NCBI GenBank assembly: GCA_037179385.1
Contig: CM074184.1
Span: 15,208,001 to 15,272,000 of the forward strand
Direction of reading: 5' to 3'
DNA length: 64,000 nt
From: Holothuria scabra
Taxonomy: Eukaryota; Echinodermata; Holothuroidea; Aspidochirotida; Holothuriidae
This document shows, piece by piece, positions 12,301 through 27,300 of the stretch. Numbering within the stretch: the first letter of the stretch is position 1; the number at the start of each line of letters is the position of its first letter. The notes below the pieces were generated by a model. That model was not told the origin of the DNA. It searched no databases and saw only the letters and a program-made list of their open reading frames with translations. The position numbers and the translations under genes were made by a program.

Positions 12301-15300
12301 TTGCCTGTAAACGTGATATCCCAAGGTAGGGGGGGTCCGGCCCTTTTCATACTTAGTATAGATTTGTCATGGAGAGAGGAAAAACCCTATGGGCATTTCC
12401 AAGCAAACCTGGACATGATCCCAAAAAATGAAATTTGTGATATGAATGTCTTTCCCCTCTCACCTTATGGCTGATATACTGGATTAAATGGAACTTAACC
12501 TCTGAAATTAATTTTCCTTTAAAATGAGGAAAAAACAGCAACGTTTTTCAAGCTATGCATGAGGTTCTAAATTTTAAGCCATGAAGACCTCTGTGAGACC
12601 ATATTGTTCCTCAATGAAGTAAACCCATTCCAAATAAACTGCAGTAGATATGATTAGTGGAAGGCCATATCTTTTACAATTCAAGGTTAAATTCAAATTA
12701 TGTTCCTCATTGAGTCATGGGAGAGTCTGTTTGTTGTGGCCTAAAAGTAGCTGTAATGTGCCTGACGAAAAAACAAAAAAAATTTGTACTGTAAAAAAAA
12801 TGAACTGATTATTTCTGTGCCATTTTAGAATATGCTTGTAGCTTCAATATCAAGTGTAAAACAATTATCAAACACAAAATAATATCAAGGATTATTTTAA
12901 TGTAGGCCTCTAAAAATGGTAATGCGACTTACATATGTAATGCGACTGACCAGTGTAATGTGACTGACACTCATCATTCAAGCCAAACAACTGGATTTGT
13001 TGTATGAGATAAACAGTTTGAGCTTTCTCCAGTGTTGTAGAAGGCAGCATTGTACAAAGATATTGTAAATGTAGATACCAAACTGCAAACTCCTATCTCT
13101 TCACTGTAAGACGCGCCGACTCCTCATGGAGGCTGAAACGGAGGGGTTGAAGTGTTGATTGGACATGCTCTCAGTTCTGTTCTGTTACAGTATCTGTGTG
13201 CACGATTACGTGCATGACAGAAAATTCCATTGTGACAAGATGTCAGTGTGCGTGCATTTTCAAAGCAAGTTCTGTACACACACAATGCATTTCTTCATGT
13301 GCAGTCAGGAGTAATTATTGCGTACACGTACGTCCGCGTGCTTGGAAAAAGAATGCAGTAGTTGATTTTGTGTTGTAAGCGCATAAGAATGTAAACGCGT
13401 GCATAGATGTGTGCTTATGAATTAAGATACCCTAGAAACTGACCAACCAGTAAGTCAATGAATTTCAACCAGTCGTTGTGGGTTCAGCTGTTCATGTTCA
13501 AATGTTCTTCAGTGAAAACCCCGAAAGAGCACAAAATTGTTCTGTGTACGTGAAATACATTGAAGAATGGTGTTTGCAAGAACTGCAATGTTTTAAAATC
13601 ACACATATTTATACTACCGGAGGATTTCAAGTAACTGTTAGCTTTCAAAATGACTGATAAGGGATCAGTACTTCTGTCCCTCCGTTGCAGCCTCTATAAG
13701 GAGTCACCGCACCATTTTAAGTTTGGTGTAGATCTACAAGTATGCTTGTAAATTGTAATATCTTTAAATCCATATGTGAGACCACACCATAGACTATTTC
13801 ATTCCTGCCTAGCAACAGATAGTAAGGCATCTCAAAGAACCAGTAATAGCCAATAACTGCAGCCATTCAAAGTTTACAGATCACTTTTAGACACATCGTT
13901 CTGTTCTGTAGTCTTTAGCGATGCTGAAATTGACTGAACTGCACTGTTGTGTTACATATCATTGGCAAGTATGTTGGCTAATACGATTGTACTGAAGCTG
14001 GAGATGGGTTTGCCAGTTAAGTTTTTTGACTACTGGAAGGTGTTAAATGATTCTTGTCTTTGCATTTTCCAGTGCAAAAATGTAATATGTAAAGATTTAT
14101 TCCATACTGTCATACTTTATTATACAGGGTAATACCCTTAAGGTTGTTACCTCCCAGTCAGAGTCTCCCGAACTTCTAAAATATTATGCTCAGCTAACAT
14201 ATAATCGCAGTTGGGTATGACCACTATCTTGAGTTCATTAGTAGAAAATTACACCACCTGGTTAGTGTAAACTTGTGGAAGAGAGAGGTTCACTTTTAAT
14301 AAGATTCAGTTTACCAGATTCCACAAAATAAAACTCATGAAGTATGTATAAAATATACCATTACAAAAAGATTCAAGCTTATGTAAAGTGCCTTCAAGAT
14401 TAAAGTGGTTAAGTCTAAGTGGTATAATAAGTTACTATAGAGTGTGAATAATTGAAATAAAATTAAACCTTTGAAACTTTGTATGGACAGAATAATGGTT
14501 TACTAAGACACTTCACAAATTTTGCAGAGAACACCCTACCTTTGACTTCACACAGACATGGCTATGTTGATGGACAAAGTGTAATGCGACTGACGGTTGT
14601 GCGACTGACGAATGTTTTTTTAATGTATATTCAATATTTCCTATTGCTTGAAATTTTTTATTGTACCATTTAAGACTCCTGTTGATGGGTCAAATATTAC
14701 AAGTTATTAAATTGTTACACCCATTTCAATTTGAGGGAGAAGTTGAATTATGACAAATTGTTTTTTTGCCATGTCTTTTTTTTGTAATGCGACTGACGCT
14801 TTTGCACAAAGCTGTCATACACAAAGTAGAAAACCCACAAGTTTTTAAATGCCATCAGAGTTAAGTCTTGAGTGATGGGTTACAATGATAAAAAGTCCTA
14901 TGGAAGAGACTCTCCTGAACATAAGTAAGAGCCATCAAATGGGTGAAGGATGCAGAAAAGTGTAATGCGACTGACCTTGGAAATGCCCCTATTGTTTTTG
15001 GTAAAAGTGATCATTTGAGGTCAGTAGAGATTTTAAACCGTGAACAGTGTACAAAAAATGTGACATCTCAAGTAAGGTATGACTAACATTTTTCATATGT
15101 GATAAAGGTATGTCTGTCATGTTTAGAGAAGAACGGTGAAACTGTCAAAACCCCCTCCAAATAGCTTGTGAACACAATATCTTAAGATAACAGTCACCAA
15201 CACTTTTCATATTAGGTAAAGATTTGTCATATTGCTACCATCTAAATTTGCAGTATAATATTTATATATAGACATGTGAAAATGGAAACAGCGCATTAGA

Positions 15301-18300
15301 AAACATTTTTATTTATTTTATTTATTTATTTATTTTTTGATTTTCCACAACAATATTTACACATAGACAGGGTTCTAGCTAGGCCCATTTTAGAACTGGG
15401 TGGCAAGTAACTGGCGAAGCGGAGCGAGCGTAGCGCTGGCCCCTTCGGCCGGGGGTCCAGGGGCCCGCTTAAGGGCCCCTGGTGGGGTCCAGGGGCAACG
15501 CCCCGGTCAGGGGTCGAGGGGGCGAAGCCCCCCGAAGCCCTAGGGGTTTTACCCTTACAAAGAGTCCAGGAAGCTGTAATTTCTATTCAATTCTAGCCCA
15601 ATTTGATGGCATTATTTATTTAAAAATTAGTACTATTAGTGAAAAATATGGCATCAAATGTCACAAGCCACATTGTTATCAGGTCAATCATGCAGTCCTG
15701 TAATCATGCATGATGTATCGTGCACCGTATTTCAAGTTTCAGTTTTAATTTGTATTAATTTCTAAGTTAAACAAACCAAAAATGAATGAAAGTTGAAGGA
15801 AAGCTGTCATTGCTGTTTGAGCCATGATAAAATTTTCAAACCTCGCGGCAGAAAATGCACTAACAGTTCACTGATTTATTATACGTAGCGGGCACAGCCG
15901 GCCTTACAAACTGACAATATCACGTTGACCTAGCCTAATGTTATGTGCACTGCTACAATACAAATACATCATAACAACATACAGTTACTACGTTAGGCAA
16001 TGAAAGTATTGCTTACCCCGCAGCGCAGAGATAAGTAAACGAACGTTCATGGCCAGCTACGGACGATCCGATTGTGAAGGGTAAAATCTTGAAAATTTCG
16101 AAAAAATCTCCTTTGCTTTATAATCTTACAAGTTTTACAGAAGTAGTACATGCTTGTCACTCGTAATTAGTTTCGTACGAAGTACAGTAATAGTATCAAA
16201 CAGCTCTAGCCTCCCGATATGATAAATTTTCAAGCAACCCTTGTTGGTTGTAAAGTTAAATCTCCCTATAGCATAAATGGACCAGTCAACGTAGGCCAGT
16301 AGCCAATGAAACAATATCAGGGAATAATTAACGATGTGTGATGACTTTATGTACATGTGTGAATGTGCTTTAAGTTCAATACACCCAAATATTTTCATAA
16401 TTAGATAATTATATACCATATCCTTGCTGTTAATGATAGCGGTGTCGAAGTTAAGCTTGTCTGACAGGTTCCGTGTTCAGGGTTCACGGATTAAAACGTC
16501 CCCCATGATACCGCACCTAGTAACATGAAAAGACGGAATACTACGAGGACTTCAGGCTTCCATAGAATCGTGGATGTGTACATTTTGAACAACGTTTCAG
16601 ATCATTTTTTGGAAATTACGTGCCGGGCGGCACAGCTCATTTTTGATCCGAGTGCTGGGCGGATATTTGCGGTACCGGGCAGTACCGCCTGGCGCCGCCC
16701 ACCGTAGCTAGAACCCTGCACATAGATAAAGTACAAACATGTAATTGAAAATACAGGAAAAGTGATTGATGTAGAAGGAAGTATTCTTAAAAACCCTTGT
16801 GGGCTTAAAGACAAGAACACTCCCCCAAACAAAAACAAAAAGAAAACAAAAACAGTAGAGACAAAAGAGCCCCCCCCCCCAAAAAAAAGAAAGCAGACAA
16901 GATACAGAATAGACGAAAACCCGTCTCGGGCAACTCACCAAAACCACCCACCCACCCATTAATCCACTCATCTACGACAGTTAATAAGAACTTAAGAAAT
17001 AGGAAAGTAAGCTTTTCCTTAGAGACACTGTAGAGGGCTTAGATTGTAAATTCTGGGCAGCCTGTTCCAAATGAAAATTGAACGAGATTTGACACTCCTT
17101 TTATGATTATTTTGATTGACTAAGACAGGATGGGGATTAGCAGATTGTCTGGTATAGTAGGAAAGTTCCTGACTTTTTACTATGTAGAAGGAAGAAAAAG
17201 AAGTTGGTAGCAAGTTTTTCAAACAACGGTATGTAAATATAGCTAAGCTCAGAGTAATGATGTCAGGTAGTTTAAGCAGATTCAACGAGGCAAACAGACT
17301 ACTGGTTGGGTCCCGTGGTGCAGAACAAGTCATATGCCTGACAGCTCTTTTCTGAAGAATTGATAATTTACTGAGAGTAGATTTATTCGCACCTGACCAG
17401 ACACTACAGCAATGTGAGAGCTGGGGAAAAATAAGGGTTAAGTATATTAGTCTCAGTGCCTTTAAAGGCAGAGTAAATTTAAGTTTAGCTAGTATGCCTA
17501 CGCTTTTCGAGACTTGAGTTGCTGCATAGTTGATATGGTCCCCCCATGAAAGTTTGTCATCAATGTAGACGCCTAAGAATTTTGCTGTCTTCACTCTCTC
17601 TAAGGGTACATTAGCCATACTAATATTAAAATTATTATAAGGTTTACCTGTAGAAAACACCATGTAGTTGGTCTTATCTACATTCAGTGACAACTTATTG
17701 GTAATAAACCATGCATAAAATTTACTCAATTCACCATTCACAGTGTTTTCTAGATTATCATTACTACTGTATCAGAAAAGAATATGTTGGTATCATCAGC
17801 AAAGAGTACTAAGGAGCATGACTTTGAAACATTACAAATATCATTGACATATATAATAAAAAGCAAAGGTCCTAAAATGGACCCCTGAGGAACACCACAA
17901 GTTATGTCAAGAAAATTAGAATGACCATTATTTACAGACGTGAACTGCTGCCGTGAAGAAAGATAACTTTTAAACCAGAGATTGGCAGAGCCTTTTACTC
18001 CGTAATGGGATAATTTCTGCAAAAGAATTTGGTGGTCGATAGTATCGAGCGCTTTAGATAAGTCAAGAAAGACTCCAATAGATTGTTTTTTACTTTGAAG
18101 GGCAGAGTGAAGTTTGTCCACTGCATCAATCAAAGCTAACTCAGTGGAATGCCCCGAACGAAAGCCATATTGACAGTTACTTAAAATGTTGTGATTATTG
18201 AGAAAAGAGTTAAGTCGATTAAACATTAGCCTCTCTAAAACTTTCGAAAAACAGGACAGGACAGAGATAGGGCGGTTATTACAAAACCTGTTTACATTTC

Positions 18301-21300
18301 CTTTTTTAAAAATAGGGACAACCTTGGCTTTCTTCAAATGATCAGGAAAAGTACTTGTCTTAAGAGAAATATTAAAAATATGAGTAAGAGGCTGTGCAAT
18401 GTAAGGAATGACCTCTCTCACAATTTTAGGATGAATACAGTCAAACCCAGCAGCTTTTCTAGTATTTAGACACTCATAAGCTATTTTAATAACCTCCTGA
18501 ATGTTGAAACATGGTGACAAAGTGCTTTGTAATATACAGTGGCAATAGAGATTTCTAGGGTGTCATCAGTTGAAATGTTCTGTTGTACAGTAGGAGATTG
18601 AAGCTCCAAAGAAAGTCTTTGAATAGTGTTGGTTGCTTGAAGTATGTATTTTGGATAAATCCTTCTCATCTTTCACATTCCCTTTGATATTTGAGAGTGA
18701 TGGTTTTTTTTTTACCTATGCTTAAATGTTTTTCAGAACTTAAATACAGAATAAGACGTTTAGGACATAACAGTCAGCACTAATTAGTTGAAATATGTAT
18801 TTTTCATAATTAACATTTAATGTACACTCTAAGTCATTTGGAATGTTTCTGTTATCTGATCAACCTTGTGCTGTACATTGACATCATTTAGTTACTCTGG
18901 CAGTAAGTACATACCCTATTTTCTTTTAATTTTCAGGCTCAGTTTACGCAGGTCTCAAGGTTCATCCGGACAGGGAGCATTTCATCTATCCACTTGGAAA
19001 CACAGTAATAGTTGAGCACATCACATCTCACAAGCAGTATTTTCTGACTGGTCACACAAATGATGTGTCATGTGTGGCAGTATCAAATAGTGGGAAATAC
19101 CTTGCCTCTGGTCAAATAACCCATATGGGGTTCAAAGTAAGATTTCTTTTGTGGTATTTTGATTGTAATGTTCCTTCATGTATATTTTTAATAACACGAT
19201 CAATACATTTCACCCATGTCATGTGAATGTTGAAGAATTATGTTTATGATATAGTCCATCTGAATAAAGTCATACTTAATGACACTAGAGGAACTCCTGC
19301 AGATGTCTAGCTTCAATTTTGCTTACTACATTGTTGTTATCTCAATGCTTGCTTGAACTCTCAAAAATTTTCTTTCTTTTTTCTTTGTCAAAAAATATAA
19401 TTTCAATTAGAATCATTGCTCATCTTAGTCTTTCTTCATTCATTTGCATACACAGTTTTGGTGATTGTCAATCTGTCATGACACTTATATTCCATCTCTT
19501 GTACAAAAACAGGCAGATGTTATCATCTGGGATTACGCAGCAAAACAACTTTATTGTCGACTCACCCTTCACAAGGTCAAAGTACAGTCACTTGCATTTT
19601 CTCCAGAGGACACATTTCTTGTTTCGTTAGGAGGTCAGGATGATGGCAGCATAGTAGTATGGGATGTGAAGTCTAAGGAGGCAGTGTGTGGTGCACCAGC
19701 AGCTGTCAAAAGTGCAGGCACTACATACTGTGTCGCATATTGCAATAATGATGATTACAAGTTTGTCAGTGGTGGAGAGTAAGTACAGCAATATTTATTT
19801 CTTTTATTTGCAATATTTTGCCCCAAATATTAAGATTCTTTTTAACAAATGCTACAAGTCTGCTTTTCATGCACCTCCTGATTTTCTTCAGCCCTTTTTG
19901 TATTTCATTAACCCATAACAAATTCAAGCTGTTGTTTGATGCAGGACTGCACAGAGTTTGTGCTTTCTAGCAGGAAACCTGCAATGAACAATTAAGTTTC
20001 TACTTTGTTATGGTATAACATGGAGATTGATCCATCATTGCTTATAAACTCACAATCCCTCCCTTTTTTCACTTTCCTCAGTGGCACAATAAGAGTGTGG
20101 ACACTTGATCTTAAAAACAGAAAAATTCCTGCTGTTGATTGCAACATGGGCCAGTTGAAAAGAATAGTTAAATGCATTGAGGTTTGTATGAGTTGATCTT
20201 TTTAAATACCACTCCCTAGAGTGCTGTTGGTTTTTGAACATAGAGAAGATGTTGTAATATGCCTAATGTTTAAAGTGGCAATTGCATGTTACAAAATTGG
20301 TTGTGCATGTTATTTCATTCTGTTAATGTACATAGCATCAAAATGTGAGACACATTTAGTAACTGATAATCTGCATAAAAAATGTGAAGAATGCAGCAGG
20401 GCGGGAAAAGTGTTTGTTTCCCAGGAAGGAAGGTAAACTTTCCTCCTGTATATTCAATTCTTGTACAAAAAGTGCAAATTGTATATATATTGTATTGTAT
20501 TGTATTGTATTGTATTGTATTGTATTGTATATCTTTCCACATTATATTCATATGTACATACATCCCCTTACAGTTGCCAAAATTCCCTCCAAATACCCAA
20601 ATTTCCCAGGAATGAGTTAGTTAATTGGAAGGAGTTTCACAGCCTAGTTTCCAACCAATTGGTTCAAGTCCAGCCGGCCATTGCCTTTTTCCAGTTGTGG
20701 CTCAATGGCTTGTTTTCCCTACTTCATTGCTTGTACTGAGCACCAGGCACAATGGCAGTAGGTTTGTTTCTAAAGTCTTCGGCTAAGACTCAAACTCCCA
20801 ACAGCACGACTGCAAGTCTGATCAACTAACCACTGGACCATACAGTCTGTCTCAAATTTCCAAGGAAGGAACCTCCCAGAAAAATGTTGGGCAGCTGAGA
20901 GGCAAATATCCCAAGAAGGAGCCTCCCAGCTTCCCAACTGTTTTCATCCATGTAACATTATACCCTCAAAATGCTGCTTAATTTGGTTCACTATTTGGGA
21001 ACTGGCTGTACTGTACACATGGGTGTCTGCAGAAAAAAGTCGGGGGGGGGGGCAAAATTTCTAGGGAGGGGCAAAACCTCCCAGTCACCATGAATTGACA
21101 CAAAACATGCAAAAATTTCAGCCCAAAATGCCTCCCAGATTGCTGGAAATGGCATTTCTAAAGCCTATTTCTCGCATAGAAACTTGGAAAACATGTTTTG
21201 TTCTTGTTTTTTGCTTTGATTTTTATACGTTTTTTCAAATTTTTTGATTTTCCGGGGGGGGGGCAGGTGCCCCCCCTTGCCCATACCTGCCGATGCCCCC

Positions 21301-24300
21301 CCTTGCCCATACCTGCCGATGCCCATGACTGTACAGAATCGTTATTGTGCACCCCATGTTACAACGCAACAAGTCAACAACTGATTTTGAACGTACAAAC
21401 ATATGCTCATCAAACCAAACTACATTTGCAGTAGGGCATAGAAAAATTTTCAGTTGGTACTGCTATTTGATTGACATCAAATTTTTAGGATGCAGTAGAG
21501 CTCAGATAACACAGCAGTGACTAGGGTTGGGTGGTATACAGGTACTGAAGTCAATACCGAGTAAAATGTTGAGTAAAAGAACAATTTTTCAGTGAAAGAG
21601 CAGTTTTCATATATGTAAACCTTTACATGGAAATATGTTTGCTGAGGTAGCCAAGATAAAATATGTTTTCTATTATTTTATTACATTTAGGTCAGTGATG
21701 ATGATAGCTACTTCTACTGTGGTACAACTAGCGGAGATGTCTTGAAGATGAATGTTGCCAACCACATCTTAAGTTTCTATGGCCCTGAGAAAGACAAATT
21801 TAGCAGGGGAGTCACTTCCATGTCACTTGTAAAAACTGGAGCTATACTGATTGGTGGTGGTGATGGCACTGTGGCTATATGCAAAGGAGACAAGTTTAAA
21901 AGAGTGAAGTTAGTATAATTGATTTTACCCTCTATGATATCATTATTTTGTAGGAACATATAATATGATAAAGGTTACTCACCAAGGCTGAGTTCATTCC
22001 AATAAAGAAAACTTTGGACATACTTTATCTCCATTATCTCCCTTGTAATGTGTAATAGCTTTGTATAAATTGCACATGAAATTTGAGGACCCTGATACCT
22101 TTGGGATGTTTCATTACCTGGTTCGAAAGCTCAGTGAAAAAATCTGTATTGAACAAACTTCATTGTCTATTTGACATTTTAGGGAATGGTTTGTTAGTGT
22201 AGACCACATTCAGTCAGAGCCATGTAATCCTGGCGCCATATGGTACTTTAATTAAAACACTGCTTTACCAAAAAACATATATATGTATAGGTATAGGTAT
22301 TGACATAACTTTTTAAAGAAATGATAGCTAATTTCTTAAGAACCTTGAGCTGTAAAAATATCTGGATTAGTGGATGTTAAAGAAAATCTTCCTTTGTGGA
22401 GGATAGTGGTTACAAAGGTGATATAATCTAAATGGCTCAACAACTTTGAGTGTGGTTTGGAACTGTCAGTAAACATTGCTTGAATGTGAGAAAATTATAT
22501 AGTATATAACCATGCACACATTTTATTTTGAATTCTAACTTTCATTTTAAAACAACAAATTGTGGGTGATAATTTAACTCCCCTTGACAAATAAGCTCTC
22601 TACATAACTGTATATAGGTTTATGTACTGAGTCTATTTGTAAAGTCATTGCTCACATCAAAAATTAGCTATTAAGTTAAATTAGTTATTAAGTCACCATG
22701 ATATTTGTTACCAGGACACTAGACATGCATGGTTGTCAGTTTCTCAGTTTCTGTATTATTTTACTTGTTACATATACCATAGACCTGGAAAAATATAATA
22801 TTAAAATGCTGCCCAAAGTTTACTTTTTCATGCCATCACTTTTAAGTGAAAAATGAAACTTTTGTCATTTCTCCAACTTAGGTCTGAGAAAGTGAATGGA
22901 GCTGGTGCTATTACATCTATAGCTTTGAGAGGCAATGGACATCAGGTAATTAGACCTTAAATTTTAGCTTTTGCAGGTTTCATCGCAACCATCGCTGAAA
23001 TCACTGTGATGAGTGTGATTTTTTGCACACCTATATGAAGAATTGGGGCTCATATAAATCTTTTATAATTTAATAAAACAGCCCACCTACCACACTCTTT
23101 CATTTATTTATTGAGGAGTGTGATGCCTGAGGAGTGTAATGTAAGCCTCAAATTTGTGTTTCATATTCATGAAAATTGGAAATGAAAATTTGTGTGAAAA
23201 CGTTTAACTGACATTTTTACTTAACACATTTTCGTTTTGTCTTAATGCAGTTCTTTGTTGGAGCAGCAAACGCCCGAGTCTATCTCTTCAACTTTGCAGA
23301 ATTTACTTACGAACTTCTGGTAACATGTCATGCAGCAGCTGTGAATGATGTTGGTTTTCCAGTGTAAGTACAGATAGCCTGGCAACTGTGCTTAGTAATA
23401 CAATATGCTGATGTACTTTTACATGTGGATGTATTCTGTAAATTATCCCTTGTGTTACTTTCCTCTTCTGCACCCTATAATCATGTCAGCAGGATTAGTA
23501 ACACTGACCACCATAAGTTAGAAGCTTACACTTTTAGTTAAGAAAATAATCTTCCTGTGGATTATGTTCGCTAACCATTTTTTTTTTTGCTTGGCCTTGG
23601 CATTTTTCTCATTATTTCACTGTATCCTCAGTGATTGTGATATTCTACTTTCAAAAGTATTAAAAAATAACAGGCATCAGTGAAGTTTCTTAATTTTGTA
23701 ACCATTTTCCCTGACTTCAAACCAGACTTAACTAAGCAAAAATGAAATAATCTGACAACTTCTTACATGAGTATACATCCCTCTACCTCAATCACTCACT
23801 TAATTTTGCACCATGACTTACAGACAAAAGGAAGTAGAATAAAAATATTCAGTGTGTAAAATGAGGGAGTTGATAGAGAAGGAGATACAATGAACAAGTT
23901 TTTCCAAACAATATGTACTTGAAACAGATTATATCTTTTGAGGCGCCACTATTTGATTGACAGGTTCCTTTGTTTCTATTGTTAAATCCCTTGTGACTTA
24001 GCACAAATGAAATAATCTGACAACTTCTTACATGAGTATACATCCCTCTACCTCAATCACTCACTTATTTTTGCACCATGATTTACAGTGTGGAGGAAGT
24101 AGAATAAAAATATTCAGTGTAAAATACACAACCTGATTAAGTATGTGTGCATTGTATAGGAAACTATGCAGGTGGGCAATCATGAAGAGGTCAGTAACTC
24201 CCTGCCAAGTGATGAAGTGATAGTCCAATTGCCCTTCAATAAAAAAAATGTATACAATTATTTCAAATGAAAAGCATGATTCAAGAAGGAAACATAAAAA

Positions 24301-27300
24301 CATTATGAAGATGATGAATGGCATCTCTTAACCATCAGTCAGTCAACCATCAGGTTGCTTTTATTGCACAATATAATCTTTTATGTTGATTGTCACCTGA
24401 AATGATTTCTTACTTGGTATCCTCAAAACATTCTCATTTTACACCAACAGAGAGTTATCAGACCTTTTTGCAACCTGCTCCAAAAATGACATTCGTGTCT
24501 GGAATGCTTTTACAGGCAAAGAACTCCTGAAAATAACTGTTCCCAACATGACATGCAATGCTATTGATTTCATGAGAGATGGAAAGTCTATCGCATCAGG
24601 TAAGAAAAACACATTAAAAAAAAAAAATCCTGGAGACTTCATCCTGTGTGTGCTGTACCTAAATTTGTGGTTGTTGGCAACGTAACTCAAGTTAGGTTGG
24701 CCCAAAATGAAATGGAAATAAACCTCACAAGATCGTCTCTCTTACATATCATTTATTTTAGCTAATTTGCTGTGGTAATACAATCCTCAGAGAAGCTGTA
24801 TCTCTAAATTTAAAATATCACCCCCCCCCCTCCCCCCAAAAAAAGCATTACAAAAAGCTGACATTACCCTATCATTTGTTTGACTTACATTACAGCTTGG
24901 GATGACAACAAGATTCGAGCTTTCTATCCTGAGTCTGGTAAATTGATGTATATGATTGAAGATGCACATACCAAGGAAGTGACAGCAATCGCCACTACAT
25001 CAGACTGTAAACGAATCATCAGCGGTGGAGGAGAGGGACAGGTCAGTTTTAGTACAGCAGGTCTGCTTGTAAAGAAATACTGAATTCTCTCTTTCTTTTG
25101 GTCAAGGCTATGGTTCACTGACTATATGCATTGTCAATTGGACCAACTGCATAGTTAAGTGGTCACTGTAGAGTATTCGTCTTGCATCTGGAAGGTCTGG
25201 AATCTGACTCCTGGCCTGGTCACCCCAAAGACTTAAAGGTATATTTTCATCATCCCAAACAGTTCCAAATCTCCCAACCTACTTACTTCTAGCCCCTCCC
25301 ACATTTATCTAAAACTCATCTTTATCCAGACACAATCCTTGTTTATTGCTTCATGGCTTGTCCCAGTGGCCATACAAGTCCATAATGTGTAATCAAGACA
25401 CTCTAGTGCCCATGCTGTGTAATTAAGCTATGAAAGCTATTTAGCTGTACCAATTGAGAGTTTTGATATATGTATACTGAAACTGTAGTTTAGGGTGACG
25501 AATGACTGCCTTTAAATAATGGACTCTACTGCCATAATACTTGGTGCTCAGCATAAGCAATGTGGTAGGAAACACAAGCCATTGAACCACAGTTGGAAGA
25601 AAGGCTGGGTGTGGACTGACTTGCACCAATTTGTTAGAAACCAGGCCATTAAACCTCACCTAAACCTTTCTACAAGCACAATTTGTCAGATTTTCTTTGT
25701 ACACCTAAAAGTAATCTTTTCAACCGAACATTGCCTCATACCATTTCAGCAGTGCCTTAAGTTTTAGAGATCATGGAGGAGTCTTCACTTTCCTGTCATC
25801 TATGCAAGGGGTTGGACTCATCAACTTTTAGTGATGAGTCAAAATTAATTTTCAGAGAATAAAAGTACTAGAAGTTTTTTGAAACGAAAAGACCACCTTG
25901 ACACACTCTGTGTTTTGTCTTAAAATGGTCTGCTTATGCTTTACACAGGGATTTCCTTGTTTTTTTTTTCCTGAGGGTTGGAGGGGGGGGGGGGGGACAG
26001 TTGCCACATTGCTAGTCATCCTGGGGGGAGGGGCACAAGGCAGGATCCATAGCATGGTTTGCCTGTGGCAGTTGGAACTGCTAGGCAGTATACAGTTTAA
26101 TATTAAACTAGTTTGAGGCAGTCATTTGTCTGCAGATTCTGGTATTTGATCGACTATATTTTCACTGAACATTTCTTTTATTGTCTTTTTTTTTTTTTTT
26201 TGAGCGGCTGGTACATATGTGACAATTACATGGAAAACAATTTAAGCTGCTGTTTTAAATTGTGCCAAGGAAACAAATGTTTTGGGTTTACATAGAAAGA
26301 ATAATATTATTTACTGGAATACTCAGCAACATAATTTTAGCTACCAGGCTAGTAAAAAATGCTCCGAGTCATTACAGATTTGTTACCATAGCTCAACACA
26401 TGATATCTTGGAATTGAGCTATTAATTTAACATGTCTTCATAGTAAGTTTATTAAATCTATCAATTTTCTGAAATAAACATAAGTACTGTACCTTTGTTA
26501 AGAAGTGCTCAGCATTTACTTTGCCAGATACACCAGCAAATATTTGTCAAAAGTCACCTAATTAGAAATTTGAAGAATCTTAATCAATCCTTCATATCAT
26601 AGGTTCGTGTGTGGCTTGTCTCACCAAAGAAGCAGAGTTTGGTAGAGGCAATGAAGGAACACAAAGGAGCCGTTTCCTGTATTAAAGTGCGTAAGAATGA
26701 CAAAGAGTGCATCAGTGCTAGTTCAGATGGAACCTGCATTATTTGGGATCTAGAGTAAGTATCCTGTGACATTTCAAAATCATGTCAATATAGAGTTAAT
26801 GTTGTAACAGACATGGCATACAAACAAAAAAGGTTTATCCAGTATTGAACCATTCACATTTAGTATTATACAACAGAAATTAGTTTATCTCCTGAAAAAA
26901 GCATGCATTTGCATTGTTTCAAAAGTTAAAAATTAGGGTTGATAAACATTCATCAACAATAAAAAAACAATTTTTTTCTGTAAGAATACTTTTCTTGGAA
27001 AAGAATTGACCTAATGTCTTATTTTTCAATAGATTGTAGTTTAATAACTATTGTTGATTAAGTATGAAAGTTTTACCACAACAAATGTAGGATTTGTTTA
27101 TAATATGTACCTCATGATGCTCGTTGGTCATTCTCAAAAATCCAGCCTTCAAGAAATTTGTACTTTTGAAGTTTTGTAAGCTATTTAAAAGATTTGAAAC
27201 AATGTTTGGATTGCCCAAAATGATGTGTTTTGAGTGAATGATATCAAGGTCTCCCCAAACTTTTTTTTAGACCTTTCATGTTTTGCTCGTCTTATGATTT

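Noticed and set aside
25148..25215. tRNA gene
   Set aside because: Only A- and B-box-like strings are present; no complete cloverleaf stems. It is the head of a SINE.
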